NCBI RefSeq assembly: GCF_003046795.1
Contig: NZ_PZKN01000011.1
Span: 1-64,000, forward strand
Source: Desulfonatronum sp. SC1
Lineage (GTDB): Bacteria > Desulfobacterota > Desulfovibrionia > Desulfovibrionales > Desulfonatronaceae
Length of the DNA stretch: 64,000 nt
Direction: 5' to 3'
This document shows, one piece after another, positions 46,343 to 54,298 of the stretch. The notes under the pieces were generated by a model that saw nothing but the letters and a program-made list of their open reading frames with translations, ran no database searches and was not told where the DNA came from. Within the stretch, counting starts at the first letter, position 1. Each line of letters starts with the position of its first letter. A program made the position numbers and the translations under genes.

Positions 46343-49300
46343 ATGCAGATTAACCGCAGGAATTTTCTTAAATTTTCAGCCGTGGCTGGCTCGGCGCTGG
46401 CCTTCGGTGGCTTGGGGTTCGACCTCAAGCCCACCGTGGCCAGGGCGCAATTGCTCCAATTGAAGGATGCCAAGGAAACAACCTCGATCTGTTGCTACTG
46501 TTCCGTGGGCTGTGGGCTGATCGTGCACACGGCCCAGAGCGGTCCCGACAAGGACCGGGCCGTGAACATCGAAGGCGACCCGGATCATCCCATCAGCGAA
46601 GGCTCCCTGTGCGCCAAGGGCGCTTCCCTGTGGCAGCTTGTCGAAAACGACGACAGGATGAGCAAGGTTCTTTACCGCGCCCCCAACTCCGACAAGTTCG
46701 AGGAAAAGACCTGGGACTGGGCACTGAACCAGATCGCCCGCAAGGTCAAGGACGCCCGGGACGCCACATTTGAGGTCAAGAACGCCCAAGGCCAGGTGGT
46801 CAACCGCACCAACGGCATCGCCCATACTGGCTCCGCCGCCCTGGACAACGAAGAGTGTTGGTATCTTTCATCTTTGATGCGTTGCTTCGGCTTGGTGTAC
46901 ATTGAGCACCAAGCCCGGATCTGACACAGCGCCACTGTAGCGGCTCTGGGAGAGTCGTTCGGACGCGGTGTGATGACCAATCACTACATCGACCTGATGA
47001 ACAGTGATTGCATTTTGATGATGGGCGCCAACCCGGCGGAAAACCATCCTGTTTCTTTTAAATGGGTAATGAAGGCCAAGGAAAAGGGCGCGACTCTGGT
47101 CAACGTGGATCCTCGCTTTAACAGGACTTCCTCCAAGTCCGATCTTTACGTGACCATGCGTTCCGGAACGGACATCCCGATTCTGGGCGGCATGATCAAG
47201 TACATCATCGACAACGAACTGTACTTCAAGGACTACGTCGTCAACTATACCAACGCCGCCTTCCTGGTGAATCCCGATTTCGGTTTCGAAGACGGCCTGT
47301 TCACCGGCTTCAAACCCGAGACGGCCTCCTACGACAAGACCACCTGGACATTCCAGATGGACGAACAGGGCATCCCCAAAAAGGATCCCAGCCTGAAGGA
47401 TCCCAACTGCGTCTTCCAGTTGATGAAAAAGCATTACGAGCGGTACGAACTGGACCGGATCGAGAAAACCTCGGGCACGCCCAAGGACCAGCTTCTGGCC
47501 CTGTACAAGACCTACGCGGCCACCGGCGCTCCGGACAAGTCCGGGACCATCATGTACGCCATGGGCTGGACCCAGCACACCACCGGCGCGCAGATCATCC
47601 GGACCATGGCCATGATCCAGCTCCTGCTGGGCAACATGGGCGTTGCCGGCGGCGGGGTGAACGCCCTGCGCGGCGAGTCCAACGTCCAGGGTTCCACGGA
47701 CCAGGCCCTGCTGTTCCACATCATCCCCGGCTACAACCCCACTCCCCGAGCGGCCATGGCCACCTTCGAGGACTATCAGAAAGCCACCACCCCGGTGAGC
47801 AACGATCCCAAGAGCGCCAACTGGTGGCAGAACCGGCCAAAATACGTGGCCAGCCTGCTCAAGGCCATGTATCCTGACAAGGATCCGAGCGAAAGCTACA
47901 ATTACATGCCCAAGCTGGACGCTGGCCAGAACTGTTCCTGGCTGGTGCTCTTCGACCACATGCTCCAGGGCAAGTTCAAGGGCTATTTCGCCTGGGGCCA
48001 GAACCCTGCGGCCTGCGGCGCGGACTCCAACAAGACCAGAAACGCCCTGGCCCAATTGGACTGGTTGGTGGTGGTCAACTTGTTCGACAACGAAACCGCC
48101 TCCTTCTGGCGCGGCCCGAACATGGATCCGGCCAAGGTCAAGACCGAGGTCTTCGTCCTGCCTCCGGCGGTCTGGTGTGAAAAGGAAGGCTCCATCTCCA
48201 ACTCCGGCCGCTGGGTCCAATGGCGCTATGCCGGTCCCAAGCCCAAGGGAGACTGCATCCCGGACGGCGACATGGCCCTGGAACTGTGGCGCAGGGTTCG
48301 CGCCCTGTATGAAAAGGAAGGCGGCGCTTTCCCGGATCCGATCCTGAACTTCAACACCAGGGACGTCGTGAATCCGGACAAGAAGTTCCCGCACGACTTT
48401 GATCCGCACCGGGTGGCCAAGCTGCTCAACGGATACTTCGTCAAGGACGTGAAGATCGGCGACACCACCCACAAGGCCGGAACCCAGGTGCCCAACTTCA
48501 CCGCCCTCCAGGCCGACGGTTCCACGGCCTGCGGCAACTGGGTCTACAGCGGCTGCTACACCGAAGCCGGGAACATGATGGCCCGCCGCGACAAGACCCA
48601 GACCGAAATGCAGGCCAACATCGGCATCTTCCCGGGATGGTCCTGGGCTTGGCCGCTGAACCGCCGCATCGTCTACAATCGGGCCTCCTGCGATCCGCAA
48701 GGCAAGCCTTATGCGCCGCACAAGGCGGTTATCGCCTGGGACGGCTCCAAATGGGTCGGCGACGTTCCGGACGGCGGATGGGCGCCCAGCGAGCGGCACC
48801 CCTTCATCATGACCGCCGAAGGATACGGACGACTGTTCGGTCCGGGCATGGCCGACGGCCCGTTCCCCGAGCACTTCGAAGCCATGGAATGTCCCTTTGA
48901 AGAGCATCCGTTCTCCAGCCAACTGCACAACCCCACGGCCCTGGAGTTCGTGGGCGAGGCGATCAAGCGCGCGGTGTGCGATCCGCGGTATCCTTTCGTC
49001 GGCACGACCTACCGGGTCACCGAACACTGGCAGTCCGGGGTCATGACCCGCTGGACGCCGTGGCTGCTGGAGAGCATGCCCCAAAACTTCGTTGAGATTG
49101 ATCCCGAACTGGGCAAACTGCGCGGCATTGAAAGCGGCGACAAGGTCATCGTGGAGAACATGCGCGGCAAAATCGAAGCCGTGGCTATCGTCACCCCTCG
49201 CTTGCAGCCGATCAAGTCCATGGGGCAGACCATTCACATGGTCGGCACCACATGGCACTATGGTTGGGTCCATCCCAAGGGCGGAGGCGATTCGGCCAAC

Positions 49301-49381
49301 CTGCTGACGCCGTCCGTAGGCGACCCGAACACCTTCATTCCCGAGACCAAAACGTTCATGGTCAACATCCGCAAGGCCTAA
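46343..49381 (+). CDS. fdhA: Periplasmic formate dehydrogenase catalytic subunit, selenocysteine-containing
   Basis: 1012 aa counting Sec194, encoded by the in-frame TGA at 46922-46924 (context ...YIEHQARI-U-HSATVAALGESFGRG). AAGGAGG precedes ATG 46343. A Tat signal (NRRNFLKFSAVAGSALAFGG) exports the folded enzyme. The [4Fe-4S] ligands are C50, C53, C57 and a fourth Cys near residue 92 (SLCAKG). Molybdopterin/tungstopterin domains follow up to VGTTWHYGWVHPKGGG at the end. It oxidises formate to CO2 in the periplasm and passes electrons to FdhB and then probably cytochrome c3. Reading the TGA requires selA, selB and tRNA-Sec elsewhere in the genome. The frame is open on both sides, so this is not a nonsense mutation. 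Confidence 0.96.
46939..46959 (+). promoter_or_regulatory. Probable bacterial SECIS hairpin
   Basis: The 7-bp stem CGGCTCT/AGAGTCG (46941-46957, one G-U pair, GGG loop), extendable by two pairs, starts 16 bases after the Sec TGA. Position and size fit a SelB-binding bSECIS element in the fdhA reading frame. The exact fold is by eye. Confidence 0.6.
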
Positions 49382-49394
49382 GGAGGAGTGCGAT

Positions 49395-50120
49395 ATGCAA
49401 GGTAAAAGCTTCTTTGTCGATCTGACCAAGTGCACGGCCTGCCGGGGCTGCCAGGTGGCCTGCAAGCAGTGGAAGAAACTCCCGGCGGAAGAAACCAGAA
49501 ACTGGGGCTCGTTTCAGAATCCCAAGGACCTGTCCGCTATTACCTATAAACTGGTGCGGATGACCGAGGCCATGGAAGGCGAGAAGTTCAAGCAGTGGTA
49601 CTTTTTTCCGGATCAGTGCCGGCACTGCGTCTACCCGCCCTGCAAGATGGTCGGCGACTATGACGACGACCAAGCCATTCTGCATGACCAGGAGACGGGG
49701 GCGATTCTGTTCACGGAACGGACCAAGAACCTGGACGGGCAGCAGATCAGGGAATCGTGTCCGTACGACATTCCCCGCTGGAACGAAGAAACCAAGATTC
49801 AAACCAAGTGCGACATGTGCATCGACCGGGTTCAGAACGGTTTGCTCCCGGCCTGTGTGCTGAGCTGTCCCACCGGGACGATGCAGTTCGGGGATTCGGA
49901 CGAGATCCTGGAAATCGCCAAGAAGCGGCTGGAAGAAGTCAAGAAATACAAGCCCAACGCCGCATTGACGGACCCGAACGACGTCAGGGTGATTTTCCTG
50001 TGCGAAGACAATCCCCGGGAATACTTCCGGTATGCCGTGGCATCCGCGGATATTCCCAAGTACAGCCGTAAAGCCGCTCTGGCCAAGGTGGCCTCACCTG
50101 CCAGACGGATTTTCGGATAG
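49395..50120 (+). CDS. fdhB: Formate dehydrogenase iron-sulfur subunit
   Basis: 241 aa; AAGGAGG precedes ATG 49395, 13 bases after fdhA. Four ferredoxin-type Cys clusters are visible: CTACRGCQVAC, CRHCVYPPC, the ESCPYDIP and CDMC pair, and CVLSCPTG, enough for three to four [4Fe-4S] clusters. It has no signal peptide and presumably rides out with FdhA through Tat. There is no membrane subunit gene, so the enzyme is of the soluble FdhAB type known in Desulfovibrio. Confidence 0.94.
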   Translation: MQGKSFFVDLTKCTACRGCQVACKQWKKLPAEETRNWGSFQNPKDLSAITYKLVRMTEAMEGEKFKQWYFFPDQCRHCVYPPCKMVGDYDDDQAILHDQETGAILFTERTKNLDGQQIRESCPYDIPRWNEETKIQTKCDMCIDRVQNGLLPACVLSCPTGTMQFGDSDEILEIAKKRLEEVKKYKPNAALTDPNDVRVIFLCEDNPREYFRYAVASADIPKYSRKAALAKVASPARRIFG

Positions 50121-50148
50121 TCTCTTTTCTCTCACCCTCCTTCGTCTT

Positions 50149-50182
50149 GACCGGGGCCCCGTGGGCCCCGGTCGTTTTTTTA
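50149..50182 (+). terminator. Rho-independent terminator of the fdhAB operon
   Basis: A perfect 11-bp stem GACCGGGGCCC around a three-base loop, followed by GTTTTTTTA, 28 bases after the fdhB stop. Confidence 0.92.
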
Positions 50183-50497
50183 TTGCCTCTCCAGCACGAT
50201 CACCCCGACTCCGGGGAGGTCCACCTTTAGCCGGATCGCATCCACGATATCCCCGGTGATCACGCCTCCAGTACGGGTATGCAACCAGATATCCCCCCCG
50301 CGCTGCTTCCAGCGAAACGAAACCACGTCAAAATCCGTCTCCCAGGTCCCCTGTCCATTGGGCTGCAAATCCAACAAAACAAAGCGCTCCGCCTCAGGAA
50401 GGCTTTGGTACTTGCCCACCAGGTGCAACGGGTCGGAGCAGGCCGCGGCCAATACAAAGGCCCAGCTCAATAGGCCGAGCAATATAAGTCTGCACAT
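50180..50497 (-). CDS. Small lipoprotein of unknown function
   Basis: 105 aa from ATG 50497, six bases after GAGG. The lipobox LAAAC (cysteine ~20) ends a short signal. The mature part reads like a beta-rich domain (VGKYQSL...FVLLDLQPNGQGTWE) as in small lipocalin-like or META-type envelope proteins; no family is certain. Its stop touches the fdh terminator. It may be a separate unit from the operon that ends at 50610. Confidence 0.65.
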   Translation of the reverse strand: MCRLILLGLLSWAFVLAAACSDPLHLVGKYQSLPEAERFVLLDLQPNGQGTWETDFDVVSFRWKQRGGDIWLHTRTGGVITGDIVDAIRLKVDLPGVGVIVLERQ

Positions 50498-50609
50498 CGG
50501 ACACCTCACAAAAACTCAGGTGATAAACGGCGTATTGCAATTACCGCAATGAACACTGAAGGCTGAGTTGGAGAAGAAGGTCATTCTTCCGCATGAGGCG
50601 CGCGAAACC

Positions 50610-51089
50610 TCAGGCGATTTTCTCGATTCTGGAGGTGAACTGATTTTCCAGATGCAAAATCTTGTCGAAGTAATAGATGTGAACGGTCATGGCCACCCAG
50701 ATCAGATCGCGGACCACCGTCCACCATGATATCGGATCCTCGACGCTGCTGAAACAGCCGCAAGGGATGGGCGAATCGCGCAGCAGATTGACCACCACGG
50801 CGATGGTAAACATCACCAACATACCGCCGATGAGTACCACCGCAGACTTGGCCCGGAAACCGATGATCAGCAAAACGCCGCAAACCAACTCGAACCAGGG
50901 CATGAACACGGCCAGAACGTTCACCGCCCAGTAGGGGACCAATTGGTAGCTGGCGATGGTCTCGGCGAATTCAGCGGTGTAGCTGATCTTGTACATGCTC
51001 GCGTAGATGAACAAAGCGCCGATGTACAATCGCAGCGCCAAAGCCAAGTATTCATGGGTCAGTAACCTGACCAGCGGATTTTTCGTCAT
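50610..51089 (-). CDS. MauE/DoxX-family four-helix membrane protein
   Basis: 159 aa from ATG 51089, overlapping the stop of the GAF-rhodanese gene (ATGA). Four membrane helices: ~12-32, 50-68, 75-95 and 118-138. Features match MauE-type redox-associated proteins: ALRLYIGALFIYASMYKI, a conserved P-C-G-C-F motif (SPIPCGCFSSVEDP) between helices 3 and 4. MauE is needed for disulfide formation during methylamine dehydrogenase maturation; its relatives are linked to vitamin-K-reductase-like or thioredoxin-like partners. The operon's CxxC protein is the obvious partner here. Last gene of the operon. Confidence 0.82.
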   Translation of the reverse strand: MTKNPLVRLLTHEYLALALRLYIGALFIYASMYKISYTAEFAETIASYQLVPYWAVNVLAVFMPWFELVCGVLLIIGFRAKSAVVLIGGMLVMFTIAVVVNLLRDSPIPCGCFSSVEDPISWWTVVRDLIWVAMTVHIYYFDKILHLENQFTSRIEKIA

Positions 51090-52882
51090 GGCTCCACCGG
51101 AAGCCCGTTGCGTTGCCATTGCCGCAGGCCCCCCTCCATGACCCGCACATTGACCATGCCGCGCTCCTTGAGCTTGGCCGCCACCTGCTCGTCGTATCTT
51201 CTGCTGATGTTCCGGCCGTAGACGATGACGTCCTTTCCCGGGTCCAGCATGGCGAAGCGCATGGAATAGACAAAGTCGAACAGGTTCAAAGGCAGATTTT
51301 CCGCGCCGACGATACGCGACTGGTTGTAAAACTCCGTGGGCCGAGCGTCTAGAAACAGCGCACCTTGTGACTCATGCTTGAGCTTGGCCCAGGCCACGTC
51401 GATGTAATCGGGTCGAGGCTGACCCCAGATTTCCGGCAACAGCGAAATACCGCCGGGGCTGGAGGCGTTGAAGACCAGCGCCAGAACCAGGCTGACCAAG
51501 GCCAAAGCCAGGCAGTCGAAAAGGCTCACCCGCTTAATGCGCAGTGTTTCGGAGCGCAGCAAGGAGCTAATGCGATTACCGGCAGCCTCCAGAAGGCTGA
51601 TGGTCTGACGGCTTTGTTGCAACTCATCCAATGTTTGGCGCAGTTCGGCGTTTTTGCGCAGCAGGTCGCTGTTCAATTTTTCGATGGTTTCAAAGGCCAA
51701 GGCATTGCCCAGACTGACCAGAAATCCCTGGAGCAAGGCCGGCAACAATTCCCGTTCAGCTTGGTCGTCCTCGGAGCGGGCAAGACAGTTCCCGATTCCA
51801 ACCAGCCCATACCAATTTTCGTCCACCAGAAACGCGGCGCCGACTTGCGACGTCTCAGCCAATTCCAGAGCCTGGAGTTCGTCTCGGGTCAGCAACTGAT
51901 AGTGTTTTTCTCCCTGAGCCGGGACAAACGGAGGATGCAGCAGGGAACGGAAAACGGCGTCTAAACGCCGGGCGTCAAAGACCGGGCCCGTGTCGTCGCC
52001 GAACCCTCTAGCCGCGACCTCAATACGCTCCTCCCGACGTTCCCAGAGCACGATGAACCCGCGTTGGGCACTGAACGTGCCCATGACCGACAATAAAAAA
52101 GAGGAAAGCAGGGTTTTGGCGTGGAGGTTCCCGCTGAGTTCCCGTGTGGTGTCGCAGATGGACTTGAAGTGAAAATAACGGCGGTCCAGCCGGGCCTGGA
52201 TGTCCTGGGCAGCCAGCAGAGCCCGCTGAAGTTCGATGTTTCTCGCTTGCAATTCCTCATTCAAGCCGCGAATGGTCTCATTCACGCACGCGGAGGCCAG
52301 GGCGTCCATGAAGGCCGTGACCAGTTGCAGCACGAAATCTTCATCCTGGTGGCCGTACGCCGAGCCGTTGACCTTGGGGCCATAGCCCAAGACTCCGAAA
52401 CGATGCTCGTCCAGATACCACTCCACCACGACGCGCAACGGCTCGGGCAGGCCGGACTTTTCGGGAGACTCGTTGATCAGCACGACCAGAACCTGCCGGG
52501 AAAGCATCCCGCCCTCGTCTCGAACTTTTGCGGAAACGGACTGAACCGCCTCGGGCAGACGCTCCTTGTCGGACTCGTTCAGGCCGCGCAAGACGATATG
52601 CTGACGGCCAGAACGGCGATCCTGGGCGACGAGCAATCCCTGAGCCGTTCCCAGGGCCCCCATGCTCATCAGGACGAAGGCCTCCATGACCTCCACCGGG
52701 TCGGTCAATCGACTCAGTTCGCTGACCGTCTCGAACAGGGCATCCAGATGAAAGGCACGTAGGTCTCCGGAAGCCACACCCAACGCCTCTTTGGGAGAGG
52801 CGTTGGGTGCATCTTTTGATGCGTCAACTGATGCATTTAACGACGGTCCCGCTGAAGGGTTCGGAGCCTGCCGCTGATTCAT
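51086..52882 (-). CDS. GAF-like sensor / coiled coil / membrane helix / inactive rhodanese fusion
   Basis: 598 aa. Residues ~45-200 and ~235-400 are two GAF-like domains, separated by a coiled coil (NETIRGLNEELQARNIEL). A second coiled coil (400-445) leads to one membrane helix (455-472). Residues ~490-598 are a rhodanese domain with LFLDARPTEFYNQSRIVGAENLPL and a C-terminal VMEGGLRQWQRNGLP. The active-site loop reads VYGRNISRR: the catalytic Cys is Gly556, so sulfur transfer is unlikely and the domain may only bind a thiol or protein. The topology would put the sensor domains and the rhodanese on opposite sides. Followed by mauE (ATGA overlap); 72 bases after the thioredoxin-like gene. Confidence 0.8.
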   Translation of the reverse strand: MNQRQAPNPSAGPSLNASVDASKDAPNASPKEALGVASGDLRAFHLDALFETVSELSRLTDPVEVMEAFVLMSMGALGTAQGLLVAQDRRSGRQHIVLRGLNESDKERLPEAVQSVSAKVRDEGGMLSRQVLVVLINESPEKSGLPEPLRVVVEWYLDEHRFGVLGYGPKVNGSAYGHQDEDFVLQLVTAFMDALASACVNETIRGLNEELQARNIELQRALLAAQDIQARLDRRYFHFKSICDTTRELSGNLHAKTLLSSFLLSVMGTFSAQRGFIVLWERREERIEVAARGFGDDTGPVFDARRLDAVFRSLLHPPFVPAQGEKHYQLLTRDELQALELAETSQVGAAFLVDENWYGLVGIGNCLARSEDDQAERELLPALLQGFLVSLGNALAFETIEKLNSDLLRKNAELRQTLDELQQSRQTISLLEAAGNRISSLLRSETLRIKRVSLFDCLALALVSLVLALVFNASSPGGISLLPEIWGQPRPDYIDVAWAKLKHESQGALFLDARPTEFYNQSRIVGAENLPLNLFDFVYSMRFAMLDPGKDVIVYGRNISRRYDEQVAAKLKERGMVNVRVMEGGLRQWQRNGLPVEP

Positions 52883-52954
52883 GTCGTCTCCTCGAGCGAC
52901 TCCCCGGCATTTCAGGCCAAGGAGGCCGGTGAGTTGGAATCAGAAAAACGAGAT

Positions 52955-53518
52955 TCAGGGTAGCTGTTTGAGCGTGTTGTAGAGACTGCTGGTATCTGAA
53001 CGGCCCAGATGGGTGTAGAGGATGGAACCTTCCCGGTCCAAAAGCAGGGTATACGGCGTGTCTGGTTCGCCGATCAGTTTGTGCAGAATGTAGTCCCCAT
53101 CCTGGAAAATGGGGAAGGGAAAGCGCCACGTCCGATGGAGATGCTCGATTTCCATCGGGGTGGCTCCAGCGGCCACGGCGACCATGGCCAGCTTGCCCGC
53201 CAGTTCCGCGTCGCGCTGGATGCGTTGATACAGACGCAGGATGTCTGGGGCCTGATTATGGCAGACGGGACAGTAAACACCAACGATCTCAATCAGGAAG
53301 AAATCCTTCTCCATGTCCGCCAGGGCCACGCTGGCCTGATCCTCCCCAAGTTCCAGATAAACTCGATGGTCCGGAACCTCCGGAGCGGGGAACACAAAAG
53401 CCAAAATCTCCGGGTGTCGCTCACCGACGCCCAGTGGCCCGGCGGCGGAAACCTGACCGGCGAGCAAGGCCAGCGACAACCACACCAGAACCAAATACTT
53501 GCCTGCAAATCCGCGCAT
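52955..53518 (-). CDS. Exported thioredoxin-like (TlpA/AhpC-type) CxxC protein
   Basis: 187 aa with a Sec signal (residues ~8-25, cut after VSA). The redox motif is C83-P-V-C86 in IEIVGVYCPVC; a cis-Pro-like TPYTLLLDREG stretch and a C-terminal helix complete the fold. It should act in the periplasm, reducing or oxidising thiols. Encoded between the receiver-STAS gene and the GAF-rhodanese gene. The mauE gene two places downstream is a plausible membrane partner. Confidence 0.85.
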   Translation of the reverse strand: MRGFAGKYLVLVWLSLALLAGQVSAAGPLGVGERHPEILAFVFPAPEVPDHRVYLELGEDQASVALADMEKDFFLIEIVGVYCPVCHNQAPDILRLYQRIQRDAELAGKLAMVAVAAGATPMEIEHLHRTWRFPFPIFQDGDYILHKLIGEPDTPYTLLLDREGSILYTHLGRSDTSSLYNTLKQLP

Positions 53519-53554
53519 ATCCGTATTCTCCGGTAATTATGATAAAAAGTGGCT

Positions 53555-54283
53555 TCAAACCGGCATGCCGCTCAACACGGAGCGAGCCTCGGCTTCATCG
53601 TGAACGATCCGGGCCAGTTTGGTCACCCCGACCATTTCGAACACCTTGCGAAAATTCTCGGCCAGACCAGTGAGGATCACGGATTGGCCGCGCTGCTTGC
53701 TTTCCGTAAGGAGTTGGATCAGCACGGCGATGCCGGCACCGTTGATCGAGGCGTTCTCGTTGAAACGAAAAAGGATTTTGGGGACGTTCCAGGCCGAGAT
53801 ATGACCGTAAGCCTCCAGCAGCACCGGTTCGGAAGCGGCGTTGACGTTACCGCGGATGTCGATGCAGGCCATATCGTCCTCCTGGACCCAGGAAATCTCC
53901 CTTTCCTCGTTTTCGGCCATGATCAGCCGCTCCTCGGCGCGCCGCAGGGCTTGGTCCAGAGCGGCCTTCTGAATCGGCTTGTTGATGAAGTCCGTGGCGT
54001 CCATGTTCAGCGCGCGAATGGCCAGATCCAGGTCCCCGTGCCCGGTGATGATGATCACCTCGGCCAGGGGATTGATCTCCTTAATGCGCTTGAGGACCTC
54101 CAGTCCGTCCATCCCTGGCATCTTGATGTCCGTGATCACGATGGCCGGTTGCTCTTTCTTGAAAACGACCAACCCTTCCTCGCCGTTTTCCGCGGTGAAC
54201 ACCGTGAATCCGTAGGCGTTCAAAAACAGGCGAAACATGGACAGGGTGGGTTTTTCATCGTCGATAACGAGAATTTTGCGCAT
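53555..54283 (-). CDS. Response regulator: receiver domain fused to STAS domain
   Basis: 242 aa. The receiver has acidic residues IDDE, phosphorylated Asp52 (VITDIKMPGMDG), Thr in ITGHG and Lys in INKPI. After a coiled linker (~115-135) comes a STAS-like domain (~135-235; MACIDIRGNVNA, LFRFNENASINGAGIAVLIQLL) resembling anti-sigma antagonists: in the conserved Asp/Ser loop the phospho-acceptor position is Asn-Ala-Ser-Ile. Output is therefore protein-protein rather than DNA binding. Lies 15 bases after the kinase gene. Confidence 0.88.
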   Translation of the reverse strand: MRKILVIDDEKPTLSMFRLFLNAYGFTVFTAENGEEGLVVFKKEQPAIVITDIKMPGMDGLEVLKRIKEINPLAEVIIITGHGDLDLAIRALNMDATDFINKPIQKAALDQALRRAEERLIMAENEEREISWVQEDDMACIDIRGNVNAASEPVLLEAYGHISAWNVPKILFRFNENASINGAGIAVLIQLLTESKQRGQSVILTGLAENFRKVFEMVGVTKLARIVHDEAEARSVLSGMPV

Positions 54284-54298
54284 CAGCTAGGCCTCCAT

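Noticed and set aside
46343-46924. fdhA as a truncated gene ending at TGA 46922
   Set aside because: The same frame continues with the family sequence immediately after the TGA; it is a selenocysteine codon.
46868-49465. 865-residue open frame on the minus strand opposite fdhA
   Set aside because: Antisense shadow of a GC-rich gene; the translation is low-complexity with no family likeness, while the plus strand is plainly formate dehydrogenase.
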